Source: Streptomyces sp. MspMP-M5 (GTDB lineage: Bacteria > Actinomycetota > Actinomycetes > Streptomycetales > Streptomycetaceae). From it: a stretch of DNA of 64,000 bases. The notes beneath the pieces are model-generated. The model was not told the DNA's origin. It made no database searches and saw nothing but the letters and a program-made list of their open reading frames with translations. The DNA lies in assembly GCF_000373585.1 (NCBI RefSeq), contig NZ_KB891951.1, positions 82,026 through 146,025 of the forward strand. Direction: 5' to 3'. Positions 52,221 to 61,239 of the stretch are shown piece after piece; the stretch's first letter is position 1; each line of letters opens with the position of its first letter. Position numbers and translations under genes: made by a program.

Positions 52221-53189
52221 TCAGCCGCCGAACAGCTCGCGGAGGAAGCGGATTTCCGCGGTCCGCTGGGCGCCCCCGCCGCTCTCGTGGGCGTTGAACC
52301 GCCAGACCTCCAGCCGTTTGTCGCCCGCGTAGTGGTGGTGGGCGGCGAATCCGGTGGACGGCGGGGCGATCTCGTCGCGCAGTGCGGTGCCGAAGAGCGC
52401 CGGGGCGGTGGCGCGGGCCGCGAAGTTCAGGCCGTCGAAGTGGTCGAGGGTGTGCAGCGCGGTGTCGATGTGGCCGCGCTGGCCGGCGAAGTAGCGGGCC
52501 AGTTCGCCGTACGGCCCCTGGTCGGTGAGGTCGAGGGCGCGCCGGATGTGAGTGAGGAACGGCGCGTCGATCAGTGCGCCGGCGAGCCCGGGGACGAGCC
52601 CGGTCATGGCCAGCGCGAGGGCGCCGCCCTGGCTGTGGCCGGCGACCACGATCCGCTCGGCGTCCACCGCCGGGTGGCCGCGGGCCGCCTCCACGGCCCG
52701 TACGGCGTCGGTGAACAGCCGCCGGTAGTAGTAGGTGTCGGGATCCAGCAGGCCCTGGGTCAGCTTGCCCGGTACGCCCGGGTGCGCGGCGCCCACCGGG
52801 TCGGGGGTGTCGCCGGGCCGGTCGGGGCCGCTCTGGCCGCGGGTGTCCATGACCAGCGTGGCGTAGCCGGCCGACGGCCACAGCAGCCAGTTGTGCGGCA
52901 GCAGTCGGCCGCCGCCGTAGCCGAGGTACTGCACCACGCACGGCAGCCGCCCGGCGGCGGTGCGCGGTCGCAGGAACCAGCCGCGGATCCGGTGCCCGCC
53001 GAAGCCGGTGAACTCCACGTCGTCGGTGTGCAGCCGGGTCAGGCCGGTGTCGGCCGTGGTGAACCGGGGGGCGAGGTCGTGGGCGCGGGCCTCGTCCAGG
53101 GTGCGCTGCCAGAAGGCGTCGAAACCGGGGGGTTCGGGCAGCGGTGGGCGGTAGCGGCGCAGTTCGTCCAGGGGAAGGTCGGTGAACAT
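52221..53189 (-). CDS. acetylxylan esterase / cephalosporin-C deacetylase family (CE7)
   Basis: α/β-hydrolase of 322 residues with all CE7 signatures: RGQSG (117-121), nucleophile Ser186 in GHSQGG, and a late His-Glu in NAHESGGG. The N-terminal MFTDLPLDELRRYRPPLPEP is typical of CE7. No signal peptide, so it acts in the cytoplasm on imported acetylated xylo-oligosaccharides. GGAGG lies 6 bases before ATG 53189. It is 142 bp upstream of the xylulokinase, same strand, tying the locus to xylan or xylose use. Confidence 0.94.
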   Translation of the reverse strand: MFTDLPLDELRRYRPPLPEPPGFDAFWQRTLDEARAHDLAPRFTTADTGLTRLHTDDVEFTGFGGHRIRGWFLRPRTAAGRLPCVVQYLGYGGGRLLPHNWLLWPSAGYATLVMDTRGQSGPDRPGDTPDPVGAAHPGVPGKLTQGLLDPDTYYYRRLFTDAVRAVEAARGHPAVDAERIVVAGHSQGGALALAMTGLVPGLAGALIDAPFLTHIRRALDLTDQGPYGELARYFAGQRGHIDTALHTLDHFDGLNFAARATAPALFGTALRDEIAPPSTGFAAHHHYAGDKRLEVWRFNAHESGGGAQRTAEIRFLRELFGG

Positions 53190-53380
53190 GGAGCACCTCC
53201 GGGCAGTGAGGCGTACACGTCGGGCACGTTAGGGTCTGTCCGGGCGACCAGGGCCCAGGGCCGTCCGTCCCGGGCCGTGGAGCACCAACGGTGGCCTCAG
53301 GGGTGGATGTTTCGCCTCGGAACGGTCCAGATCGGTCACCGCGTCCTTGACTCCCCATCAAAGAAGCGATCACTTCCGCC

Positions 53381-54238
53381 ATGAGCTTTCCCCCGCCCCC
53401 GCCGTCCAACCAGCCGCCGCACCAGCCGCCCCAGGGGGAGCCGGGCGGTTTTGGCCCGCCGGGAGGCGGCTACGGGCCCGGCGGGCAGCAGCCGGGGCCG
53501 GGGGGTTACGGGCCGGGCGGCTACGGGCCCTCGGCCCCGCAGGCCGGGCAGCCGCCGGCCGGCCCGTACGGTGCGCCCGCCGGCGGCTTCGGCCCGCCCG
53601 CGTCCGGCGGTCCCGGTGGCTGGCAGCAGCCGCCCGCGCCACCCTCCGGCGGTGGCAACGGCACCGCGATCGCGCTGATCATCGGCGCCGGCGTGCTCGT
53701 CGTGGCGCTCGTCGTCGGGTGCGTCGTCTGGGCCAACAGCGGTGACGGCGGCGGCACTCAGGCCCGGCCGGGCACCGGCGCCTCGGCGAGCGCCACCCCC
53801 TCGGCCTCCGACTCCGCCTCCCCGACGCCGTCCGCCTCCACGACCCCCACCGGCCCGGAGACCTCCCCGTCCGCACCCACGGGCCGCACTGCGCCGTTCT
53901 ACACGCTGAAGACGGGCGACTGCTTCGACATCCCGCCGGGCGGGAACGGCGGCAACAACCGGGCGGCGTCCTGCAACGGCCCGCACGACGCCGAGGTCGT
54001 CTTCGTCTACACCCTGCCGCGCGGCCTGGCCTCCGAGAACGAGATCAAGGACAAGGCGTCCGCGCTGTGCTCCATCGAGCTCCCGGACAAGGCGGCCAAG
54101 CAGCCCGCCGGGACGGCCGGGGGCACCTACGTTCAGTTCCCGACCGTCCACGGCTACAAGCTGGGCGTCAAGTCCGTGGTGTGCAGCCTGACCGGCAACC
54201 GCAGCGGCACCAAGAAGCTCACCAAGCCGCTGGTCTGA
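53381..54238 (+). CDS. proline-rich membrane protein with septum-formation-like C-terminal domain
   Basis: Protein of 285 residues. The N-terminal ~90 residues are Pro/Gly/Gln-rich (PPHQPPQGEPGGFGPPGGGY-type). One membrane helix (ALIIGAGVLVVALVVGCVVW, about 98-117) is followed by a Ser/Thr/Pro linker and an extracellular domain with GDCFDIPPG, ASCNGPHDAEVVFVY, LCSIELPDKA and VVCSLTGN. The cysteines would form two disulfides, as in the Septum_form/DUF4190-associated proteins of actinobacteria. Function unknown. The ribosome site before ATG 53381 is weak. Confidence 0.82.
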   Translation: MSFPPPPPSNQPPHQPPQGEPGGFGPPGGGYGPGGQQPGPGGYGPGGYGPSAPQAGQPPAGPYGAPAGGFGPPASGGPGGWQQPPAPPSGGGNGTAIALIIGAGVLVVALVVGCVVWANSGDGGGTQARPGTGASASATPSASDSASPTPSASTTPTGPETSPSAPTGRTAPFYTLKTGDCFDIPPGGNGGNNRAASCNGPHDAEVVFVYTLPRGLASENEIKDKASALCSIELPDKAAKQPAGTAGGTYVQFPTVHGYKLGVKSVVCSLTGNRSGTKKLTKPLV

Positions 54239-54332
54239 GGCGGTGCGGTGGTCGGGGAGAGGCCGTGAGGGCTCGTCGTGCCCGTCTCGGGCGCGCGGAG
54301 ACCAGGCCGCCGCCGGGTTTCCCGCGCCCCGG

Positions 54333-55259
54333 TCAGCGGCCCAGTGCCGTCGCCAACTCCGCGATGGCGTCCGGGCCGACCCGGCAGCAGCCGCCGATCA
54401 GCCGGGCGCCCGCCGCGACCCAGCCGGCCACCCGGTCCGCGGTGAAGGTGGGGCTGCCGCGCCAGGCGCGGGCCGTGGCGTCCCAGCGCTCCCCGCTGTT
54501 GGGGTAGACCACGACCGGCTTGCCGGTGACCCGGGCGGCGAGCGCCACCGCCCGGTCGGCGTCGTCCGGCGTGCAGCAGTTCACGCCGACCGCGATCACC
54601 TCGTCCGCGTCGGCGGTCAGGGCGAACGCCTCGGCCAGCGGCTGCCCGGCGCGGGTGCGGTCGCCGGCGACGCTGTACGAGAGATAGGCCGGGACGCCGA
54701 GGCCGCGCACGGCCCGCAGCAGGGCCCGCGCCTCGTCCGCGTCCGGCACCGTCTCCAGGGCGAGCACGTCGGGCCGGGCGGCGGCCAGGACTTCCAGGCG
54801 CGGCCGGTGGAAGCGCTCCAACGCGTCCACGGACAGCCCGTACCGGCCGCGGTATTCGGAGCCGTCCGCCAGCATCGCCCCGTACGGGCCCGCCGACGCG
54901 GCGACACGGAGCGGTCCGGTGACGCCGCCCGCGCGGGCCCGGGCGGCTGCCTCGCGGGCCAGCTCGACGCTGCGGCGCAGCAGCCCGGCGGTTTCCTCCG
55001 GGCCGATGCCGCGCCGCGCGAAGCCCTCGAACGTGGCCTGGTAGCTGGAGGTGATGGCGACCTGGGCGCCCGCCTCGTAGTACGTCTGGTGGGCCCGTAC
55101 CACCGCTTCCGGTTCCTCGGCGAGGAGTCGGGCCGACCACAGGGCGTCGCTCAGGTCGTGGCCCTGGGCTTCCAGTTGGTTGGAGAGACCGCCGTCGAGG
55201 ACGACCGGTCCGGCGGCGAGCGCCTGGGCGAGCGGCGGCTGGGGCGACGGGCCGGTCAT
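54333..55259 (-). CDS. mmuM: homocysteine S-methyltransferase
   Basis: Zinc-dependent enzyme of 308 residues that methylates homocysteine with S-methylmethionine or SAM. It has VVLDGGLSNQLEAQGHDL, the fold-typical ITSSYQATFEGFARRG, the Zn ligand Cys in GVNCCTPDD and the Cys pair GGCCRVGPD near the C-terminus. AAGGAGAGG precedes ATG 55259. It stands alone, converging on the proline-rich membrane protein gene. Confidence 0.94.
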   Translation of the reverse strand: MTGPSPQPPLAQALAAGPVVLDGGLSNQLEAQGHDLSDALWSARLLAEEPEAVVRAHQTYYEAGAQVAITSSYQATFEGFARRGIGPEETAGLLRRSVELAREAAARARAGGVTGPLRVAASAGPYGAMLADGSEYRGRYGLSVDALERFHRPRLEVLAAARPDVLALETVPDADEARALLRAVRGLGVPAYLSYSVAGDRTRAGQPLAEAFALTADADEVIAVGVNCCTPDDADRAVALAARVTGKPVVVYPNSGERWDATARAWRGSPTFTADRVAGWVAAGARLIGGCCRVGPDAIAELATALGR

Positions 55260-55284
55260 GGGGTTCGACCTCTCCTTGCGGTGG

Positions 55285-56157
55285 CTACTCGGGCCGGACC
55301 GCCTGGATGTCCAGCTCGACCCGGATCGTAGCGCCGATCGCGGCGATGCCCCTGGCCAGCATCTTGCGCCAGTCCAGGGTGAAGTCCTCGCGGTGCAGTT
55401 CGGTGACGGCCTGGCACGCGGTGCGGGTCTCGCCCATGATGCCGGTGCCGATGCCCAGGTAGCGGGTGTCCAACTGGACGGTGCGGCTGACGCCGTGCAG
55501 ATGGAGCACGCCCTGCACCGCCCACCGGCTGCCTCCCTTGTGGACGAACCGCTCGCCGGCGAACTGGAGATGGGGGAACCTGGCGACGTCCAGGAATTCC
55601 GCCGAACGCAGGTGGTCGTCGCGCATCCGCACGCCGGTGTCGATGCTCGCCGCGTCGATGGTCACCTCGACCCGGGAGTCCGCCATCCGCTCGCCGACCC
55701 ACAGGCCGCCCTCGAAGCGGTTGAACCGGCCGTGGATCTCGGCCAGTCCGATGTGCCGGGCGGTGAAGCGGATGGCACTGTGGTCGGGGTCCAGGCGCCA
55801 CTGGCCGGCGTCGGGCAGCGGCAGTGCCGGCGCCAGTTCCAGGGTGATCGGGCGGGGCGCGGTCCGTTCGCCGGCCGCCAGCCGGACCTCGCAGCGGACC
55901 GGACTGAAGCCGTCGCAGGTCACCAGGAGCCGGTAGTCGCCCGGTGGCAGGGTGACGGTCAGCCGGCCGTTGGGGTCGGTCCGGCCGGCCGTCGCCTCCT
56001 GGCCGTCGGCGTCCCGGACGGAGATCGCCACCCCGGCCATCGGCAGTCCGACGGGATCGTTGACGCACAGGTCCAGCGCGCCCGCCCCGCGGGGGAGGGC
56101 GGGCTGGAGGCTGTGCGGCGTACGGTCGCGCAGGCGGTGCAGGAAGGCGAGCGGCAT
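55285..56157 (-). CDS. YceI-family protein with N-terminal carboxypeptidase-regulatory-like domain
   Basis: Two-part protein of 290 residues. About 20-110 is a small β-sandwich (LCVNDPVGLPMAGVAISVRD, NGRLTVTLPPGDYRLLVT) of the carboxypeptidase-regulatory type. About 118-285 is a YceI lipocalin-like domain (WRLDPDHSAIRFTARHIGLA, MRDDHLRSAEFLDVARFPHL, GVSRTVQLDTRYLG), which binds isoprenoid-type lipids in known members. No signal peptide. No ribosome site is seen before ATG 56157. A strong dyad (56175-56196) lies directly upstream, so repression by a TetR/MarR-type protein is plausible. Confidence 0.9.
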   Translation of the reverse strand: MPLAFLHRLRDRTPHSLQPALPRGAGALDLCVNDPVGLPMAGVAISVRDADGQEATAGRTDPNGRLTVTLPPGDYRLLVTCDGFSPVRCEVRLAAGERTAPRPITLELAPALPLPDAGQWRLDPDHSAIRFTARHIGLAEIHGRFNRFEGGLWVGERMADSRVEVTIDAASIDTGVRMRDDHLRSAEFLDVARFPHLQFAGERFVHKGGSRWAVQGVLHLHGVSRTVQLDTRYLGIGTGIMGETRTACQAVTELHREDFTLDWRKMLARGIAAIGATIRVELDIQAVRPE

Positions 56158-56174
56158 GGCAGGACGGGGCCCTA

Positions 56175-56207
56175 ACGGTCGGTTCGGTCCGACCGTCGGA
56201 ACGGTCG
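56175..56207. promoter_or_regulatory. ACGGTCGG dyad plus third half-site upstream of yceI
   Basis: ACGGTCGG (56175-56182) and CCGACCGT (56189-56196) form a perfect dyad with a 6-base spacer. A further ACGGTCG lies at 56201-56207. They start 18 bp before the yceI ATG, suiting an operator over the promoter. Confidence 0.55.
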
Positions 56208-56398
56208 AACGGCGGACATACGGGACGCGTGCCGCCGCAAGCCTGGACAGCGGGAGCCGGGCGGGCAGCATCGCGGAATGAATCGCATGAAAAGGGTGCG
56301 GATTCGGTCCCATCCTGTCATTGGCGCCGACCCGAAATGACCAATGGGTGTCAAGGTCTGATCAAACGTGACGTTTCTCGCATCGCGGCGGGATTCCC

Positions 56399-57748
56399 CT
56401 ACGAGAACCCGCCCGGTGCGTCCGCCGCGAGGGCGGCCAGCGCCGCCGCCGGATCGTCCGCGGCCGGCCCGGCCGGTGCCCACCGGCCGGCCTCCTTGCG
56501 GAACGGCCACCATCGGCCGTCGCGCCCGTAGCGGAGCTGGGTGCCGCCGCCCACCACGGTCCAGCGGTTCCCGGCGGCCCGTAGCCGCGGCCGGGACGCC
56601 TCGTCCTCCCAGGCGGCCGCCAACCGGTCCTGCACACGGGACAGCACCTCGGGCGTCGGCATCCACTCCTCCTCCAGAGCCGCCAACCCGGCCGCGCCGC
56701 CCGTCCGCCAGGCACGAACGGCCAGCGCCAGGCCCCGTGCACCGCGGCCCGTGCCGTCCGCCAGGCGGGCCGCGACGGCCGCCCCGGGCCCCGCTGCGGC
56801 CAGCCGCACCGCGTCCTGGGAGAGCGCCGGAGCGGGCGTCGGCGGGGCGTCGGCGTGCTCGGGCGCGAGCGCCTCCGCCAGCAGCCGCCGGGCGCGCGCC
56901 GCCGCGTCCGCGACGAGGAACTCCAGTGCGTCCGCCGCGATTCCGGGCGCCGGCGGGGTGCCCCCGCCGAGCGCCGGTGCCGGGCCGGGGGACGTGACCG
57001 GCGGCGGGGGCGGCGGCAGCGGCGGCAGGACGTCCCGCGCCGCGTACGCCTCGGCGGCGGGCACGCCCGCCTCCTCCCCGCCTGCGGGACCGGCCGGCCC
57101 GGCCGCCGCCTCGGCCCGGGCCGCGCTGCGCCGCTGGAGCTCGTCCAGCAGCTCCTCCTCGCCCCGCCCGCGCAACAGCAGCAGCACGAACGGGTCCTGG
57201 TCCAGCAGCCGCGCCACCTGGTAGCACAGCGCCGCCGCGTGCGCGCAGTGGTCCCACGCCTCGCAGCCGCACTCCGGCTCCAGGTCCCCGATGCCCGGCA
57301 GGAGTTCGACGCCGGCCGCCGCCGCGTCCTCCACCAGGACCGGCGGCATATCGCGGTCCAGGAGGGCCGCCAGGTGCCCGGCCCGGTCCGCGACGACGTC
57401 CAGCAGCCGGTCCCAGTCCGCCGCGCTCAGCTGCTGCAGCAGCACGTCGGAGCGGTACGCGGTGTGGTCGGGGTCCTGGACAACGGCGGTCAGCCGGCCG
57501 GGGCGCACGGAGACCGCGCCGACCGCCCCGGCACGCGCATGACGGCGGCCCAGCTTCAGCTGTTTCCCGTCCAGGGCCGTGTCCTCCAGTGCCTTCAGCC
57601 ACGCCTGACCCCACCAGGTGCGCGCGAAGCCCCGGCCGCGCGTCACCGGCAGCGCCGCGAAGGTCCGCTCCGGCACCGCCGCCCCGGCCCCGCTCCCGTA
57701 CACCGCGTCCCCGCCTTCCCTGTGGTGCTCCGCCGCGTCCCTGTTCAT
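56399..57748 (-). CDS. SWIM zinc-finger protein, partner of SNF2 helicase
   Basis: Protein of 449 residues. Its N-terminal part (FARTWWGQAWLKALEDTALDG-type) and a SWIM zinc finger CGCEAWDHCAHAAALCYQ (about 180-197; CxCx(n)CxH) are standard in actinobacteria beside SNF2 helicases. The C-terminal half is Ala/Pro-rich with a conserved WTVVGGGTQLRYGRDGRWWP block. ATG 57748 was chosen (GGAGGGGG upstream). The GTG at 57832, which overlaps the helicase stop, is rejected because its codons include rare AGG/AGA/ACA. Probably acts with the helicase on DNA or nucleoprotein; role unknown. Confidence 0.9.
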   Translation of the reverse strand: MNRDAAEHHREGGDAVYGSGAGAAVPERTFAALPVTRGRGFARTWWGQAWLKALEDTALDGKQLKLGRRHARAGAVGAVSVRPGRLTAVVQDPDHTAYRSDVLLQQLSAADWDRLLDVVADRAGHLAALLDRDMPPVLVEDAAAAGVELLPGIGDLEPECGCEAWDHCAHAAALCYQVARLLDQDPFVLLLLRGRGEEELLDELQRRSAARAEAAAGPAGPAGGEEAGVPAAEAYAARDVLPPLPPPPPPVTSPGPAPALGGGTPPAPGIAADALEFLVADAAARARRLLAEALAPEHADAPPTPAPALSQDAVRLAAAGPGAAVAARLADGTGRGARGLALAVRAWRTGGAAGLAALEEEWMPTPEVLSRVQDRLAAAWEDEASRPRLRAAGNRWTVVGGGTQLRYGRDGRWWPFRKEAGRWAPAGPAADDPAAALAALAADAPGGFS

Positions 57749-57828
57749 CGTGTCCCCCTCCAGCAGCCCGTCCCCGTACACAAGGGCCGCCCTTCTGCCT
57801 GTCCCGTGGTCCCTGGTCGTCCTCCCGT

Positions 57829-60800
57829 TCACCGGTCGCTCCCGCGCAGCGCCACCAGGTCCGCGAGCTCGGCGTCGGTGAGTTCGGTCAGCGCCGCCTC
57901 GCCGGAGCCGAGGACCGCGTCCGCCAACCGCTGCTTACGGGCGAGCAGGGCGGCGATCCGGTCCTCGACGGTGCCCTCGGTGACCATCCGGTGCACCTGG
58001 ACCGGCTGGGTCTGCCCGATGCGGTAGGCCCGGTCGGTGGCCTGCGCCTCGACCGCCGGGTTCCACCAGCGGTCGAAGTGCACGACATGGGAGGCCCGGG
58101 TGAGGTTCAGGCCGGTGCCCGCCGCCTTCAACGACAACAGGAACACCGGCACTTCGCCCTCCTGGAAGCGCCGCACCATCTCCTCCCGTCGGGCCACCGG
58201 CGTCCCGCCGTGGAGGAGTTGGGCCGGCACCCCGCGCGCCGCCAGATGGCCGGCCAGCAGCCGCGCCATCTGTACGTACTGGGTGAACACCAGGACGCCC
58301 GCACCCTCGGCGAGGAGAGTGTCCAGCAGCTCGTCGAGCAGCTCCGCCTTCCCCGACCGCCCGGCGAACCGCGCGGACCCGGCGTCCGGCCCGCCGGGCG
58401 GCTCCTTGAGGTAGTGCGCGGGGTGGTTGCAGATCTGCTTGAGCGAGGTCAGGAGCTTGACCACCAGGCCGCGCCGCGCCAGCCCGTCCGTCCCGGCGAT
58501 CTCGCCGAGGCCCTCGCGCACCACCGCCTCGTACAGCTCGGCCTGTTCCCCCGTGAGCGCCACCGCCCGGTCGGTCTCCGTCTTGGGTGGCAGCTCCGGT
58601 GCGATCCCCGGGTCGGACTTCCGCCGGCGCAGCAGGAACGGCCGCACCAGACGGGCCAGCCGCTCCGCCGCGGCGGCCGCCTCCGGGGACCCCGCCGCGC
58701 CGCCCTCGATGGCCTGCGCGTGCCGCCGCCGGAACCGGCCCAGCGGCCCCAGCAGCCCTGGCGTCGTCCAGTCCAGGATCGCCCACAGCTCCGACAGGTT
58801 GTTCTCCACCGGCGTGCCGGTCAGCGCCACCCTGGCCTGGGCGGGAACGGTGCGCAGCGCCCGGGCGGTGGCCGAGAACGGGTTCTTGACGTGCTGCGCC
58901 TCGTCGGCGACGACCAGCCCCCAGCCGGCCCCTGCCAGTCTGGCGGCGTCCAGGCGCATCGTCCCGTAGGTGGTGAGGACGAACTCCCCGTCCGCGAGGT
59001 CCGCCAGGCTGCGCCGCCCGGCGTGGTAGCGGCGCACCGGCGTCCCCGGCGCGAACTTCTCGACCTCCCGCTGCCAGTTGCCCATGAGGGAGGTGGGGCA
59101 GACGACGAGCGTGGGCCCGGCCGACTCCGAAGTGGTCTGCCGGTGCAGATGCAGGGCGATCAGGGTGAGGGTCTTGCCCAGGCCCATGTCGTCGGCCAGA
59201 CAACCGCCGAGGCCGAGGGAGGTCATCCGGTGGAGCCAACTCACGCCACGCACCTGGTAGTCGCGCAGGGTGGCGGCGAGCCCCGGGGGCGGGCCGAGCG
59301 CCGGGTCCTCGGTGCGCTCGGGGTCGGCCAGGCGGTCGCGCAGCCGGGCGAGCCGGCCGGATGCCAGGACCTCCACCCGCTGTCCGTCGCCGTCCTCGGC
59401 GGTGCCGGTGAGCGCGGCGCCCAGGGCGTCGAGCGGGGTGACCGCGCGGTCCTCGCGGTCCCGGGCGGCGCGCACCGCCTCGGGGTCCACCAGGACCCAC
59501 CGGCCGCGCAGCCGCACCAGCGGGCGCCGCGCCTCGGCGAGCCGGTCCAGTTCCGCCCGGTCGATCTCCTGGTCGCCGATGGCGAACCGCCAGCTGAACG
59601 AGAGCAGCGCGTCCGCGGAGACCAACGAGGGCAGCCCGCCGGCCACCGCCCCGGTTCCGTGTGCGGTGTTCTCCGGTTCGTCGGGCAGGCCCACCACGGC
59701 CCGTGTGGTGAGCGTCCGGGCCAGCTCCGCCGGCCAGTGGACCCGCACCCCGGCGGCGGCCAGCGCGCCGGACGCCGGGCCCAGCAACTCGGCGACCTCC
59801 TCGTCCGCCAGCTCCAGCGCGTCCGGCACCGCCGCGGACAGCAGCGGCGCCAGCGGTTCCCACGCGGCGGCCGCCCGGCGCAGCGTCAGCAGGGCCTCGG
59901 TCCGCGCCCGCGGCCCGAAGGCCCGCCCCGCCGGAGCCGTGCCCGACCACACTTCCGCCGCGTCCGCGACCACCGTCGGATCGGCCGCGCTGTGCACCTG
60001 GACGACGGCAGTGAACGCGACATCCGGGGCCGCACCGGATTCCGGGTCCGGCCCCGGTGCGCGCGCATCGCGTTCGTCCGTCCACTCCGGGCCCGCTCCG
60101 TGCACCTCCACGCGCAGCGAGAGCCGCACCCCCGCGTCGTGGCCGGCGGCGATCTCCGCGGCCCAGGCGCGCTGTTCCGGAACGTGCTGCGGGGCGGGCG
60201 CCGCGAACGCCGGCCCGCCGGCGGCCAGTTCGGCCGCGGGTGTACGGGGAAGCCCGTCGACGACCGCGTCCAGAAAGGCCCGCACCAGCCGCTCCGGTTC
60301 CGGCAGCCGGACCGGGCCGCTCCCGGGGAGCGGGGCGGCGTGGGCGTACGGCGGCATCGCGGCGGCCAGCTCGCGCAGCCGCGCCGTGTCGTCCGGGTCC
60401 AGCGGGCCGGCCCGCCAGGCGTCGTGGTCGGTGGGACTGAGGCCGGGCAGCAGCCGGCCGTGGGCCGCGATGCGGAACGCCAGCAGCGCGGCCGCGCCCC
60501 AGAAGGCGGCGGCCGGATGGGTGTGCCGGCCGCCCCGTATCCGGGTGAGCACGGGGAGCGCAGCGGCGACCGGCAGCACCAGGGCCGGTACGGCGCACAC
60601 GGTGATGCCGTCGCCGTCGCCGCTCCTGTCCACTGCTTCGTCGTCGTCCGGCCCGGTGGGCAGGGCGACGGTCAGCTGCTCCGGTGCGGGCCGGTGCGCG
60701 CCGCTGCCCTCGGGCGCGCCGTACGGGGAGGTGTCCGGTACCGGTGCACCGTCCGGGCGCCAGAAGGCGACCCGACCGAGCCGGGGCGGATCCGAGGGCA

Positions 60801-60867
60801 GGAAGACCGCCGCGCAGCGGGCGAGATCCAAGAGCGGGGAGGGCGTGACCGCGGGGAGGGAAGCCAC
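57829..60867 (-). CDS. SNF2/Swi2-family DEAD-box-like helicase
   Basis: 1012-residue SWI2/SNF2 ATPase. The N-terminal ~450 residues are the actinobacterial SNF2-associated region. The ATPase core starts about 530 (LRDYQVRGVSWLHRM) with Walker A LADDMGLGKTLT, Walker B-type VVADEAQHVKN, motif III TGTPVENNLSELW, and C-terminal helicase motifs VLVFTQYVQMA, LLSLKAAGTGLNLT, RAYRIGQTQPVQVHR. GTG 60867 has GAGGAG about 11 bases upstream. In an operon with the SWIM protein that follows. Likely a DNA translocase in repair or transcription; not proven. Confidence 0.93.
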   Translation of the reverse strand: MASLPAVTPSPLLDLARCAAVFLPSDPPRLGRVAFWRPDGAPVPDTSPYGAPEGSGAHRPAPEQLTVALPTGPDDDEAVDRSGDGDGITVCAVPALVLPVAAALPVLTRIRGGRHTHPAAAFWGAAALLAFRIAAHGRLLPGLSPTDHDAWRAGPLDPDDTARLRELAAAMPPYAHAAPLPGSGPVRLPEPERLVRAFLDAVVDGLPRTPAAELAAGGPAFAAPAPQHVPEQRAWAAEIAAGHDAGVRLSLRVEVHGAGPEWTDERDARAPGPDPESGAAPDVAFTAVVQVHSAADPTVVADAAEVWSGTAPAGRAFGPRARTEALLTLRRAAAAWEPLAPLLSAAVPDALELADEEVAELLGPASGALAAAGVRVHWPAELARTLTTRAVVGLPDEPENTAHGTGAVAGGLPSLVSADALLSFSWRFAIGDQEIDRAELDRLAEARRPLVRLRGRWVLVDPEAVRAARDREDRAVTPLDALGAALTGTAEDGDGQRVEVLASGRLARLRDRLADPERTEDPALGPPPGLAATLRDYQVRGVSWLHRMTSLGLGGCLADDMGLGKTLTLIALHLHRQTTSESAGPTLVVCPTSLMGNWQREVEKFAPGTPVRRYHAGRRSLADLADGEFVLTTYGTMRLDAARLAGAGWGLVVADEAQHVKNPFSATARALRTVPAQARVALTGTPVENNLSELWAILDWTTPGLLGPLGRFRRRHAQAIEGGAAGSPEAAAAAERLARLVRPFLLRRRKSDPGIAPELPPKTETDRAVALTGEQAELYEAVVREGLGEIAGTDGLARRGLVVKLLTSLKQICNHPAHYLKEPPGGPDAGSARFAGRSGKAELLDELLDTLLAEGAGVLVFTQYVQMARLLAGHLAARGVPAQLLHGGTPVARREEMVRRFQEGEVPVFLLSLKAAGTGLNLTRASHVVHFDRWWNPAVEAQATDRAYRIGQTQPVQVHRMVTEGTVEDRIAALLARKQRLADAVLGSGEAALTELTDAELADLVALRGSDR

Positions 60868-61016
60868 TGGGCCGGGTACTCCTCAAATTTGACTACTGGA
60901 GCATGGAGCGCCCGAGGGTACAGCACGATCCGGCCGGTCGGGGAACCTCTGGAGCCGAACCGGCGTTCAATGGAATACGACAGAGCGCGGCGCAGGCCGC
61001 GGAAAGGGCGTGAAGG

Positions 61017-61199
61017 ATGTCCACACAGGCGAAGGTCGCGATCGGTGGTGTCGCGGTGGGAGTGCTCCTGCTGTGGTTGCTGCCCTTCTGGGCGGCCGTC
61101 TTGGTCATGGTCGGTATCCCGGCCGCCGCGTATCTGACGCTCGACTCCTCCCAGCGGCGCCGGCTGCGCCGGGCCGGCCGCAAGCAGCTCGGGCGCTGA
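61017..61199 (+). CDS. small membrane protein, unknown function
   Basis: 60-residue protein with two hydrophobic segments (VAIGGVAVGVLLLWLLPFWA and VLVMVGIPAAAYLTL, about 7-43) and a basic C-terminus (QRRRLRRAGRKQ). GGAAAGGG is about 8 bases before ATG 61017. Divergent from the SNF2 gene. Similar short double-helix proteins are frequent in Streptomyces; function unknown. Confidence 0.8.
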   Translation: MSTQAKVAIGGVAVGVLLLWLLPFWAAVLVMVGIPAAAYLTLDSSQRRRLRRAGRKQLGR

Positions 61200-61239
61200 G
61201 CCGGCGGCCCCGGCCCGTCCGCCCCGGGGTCGCGGGCCG

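Noticed and set aside
57749-57832. GTG at 57832 as start of the SWIM protein
   Set aside because: It overlaps the helicase stop attractively, but the 28 added codons include AGG, AGA, ACA and CTT, unlike real genes here, and ATG 57748 has a strong ribosome site.
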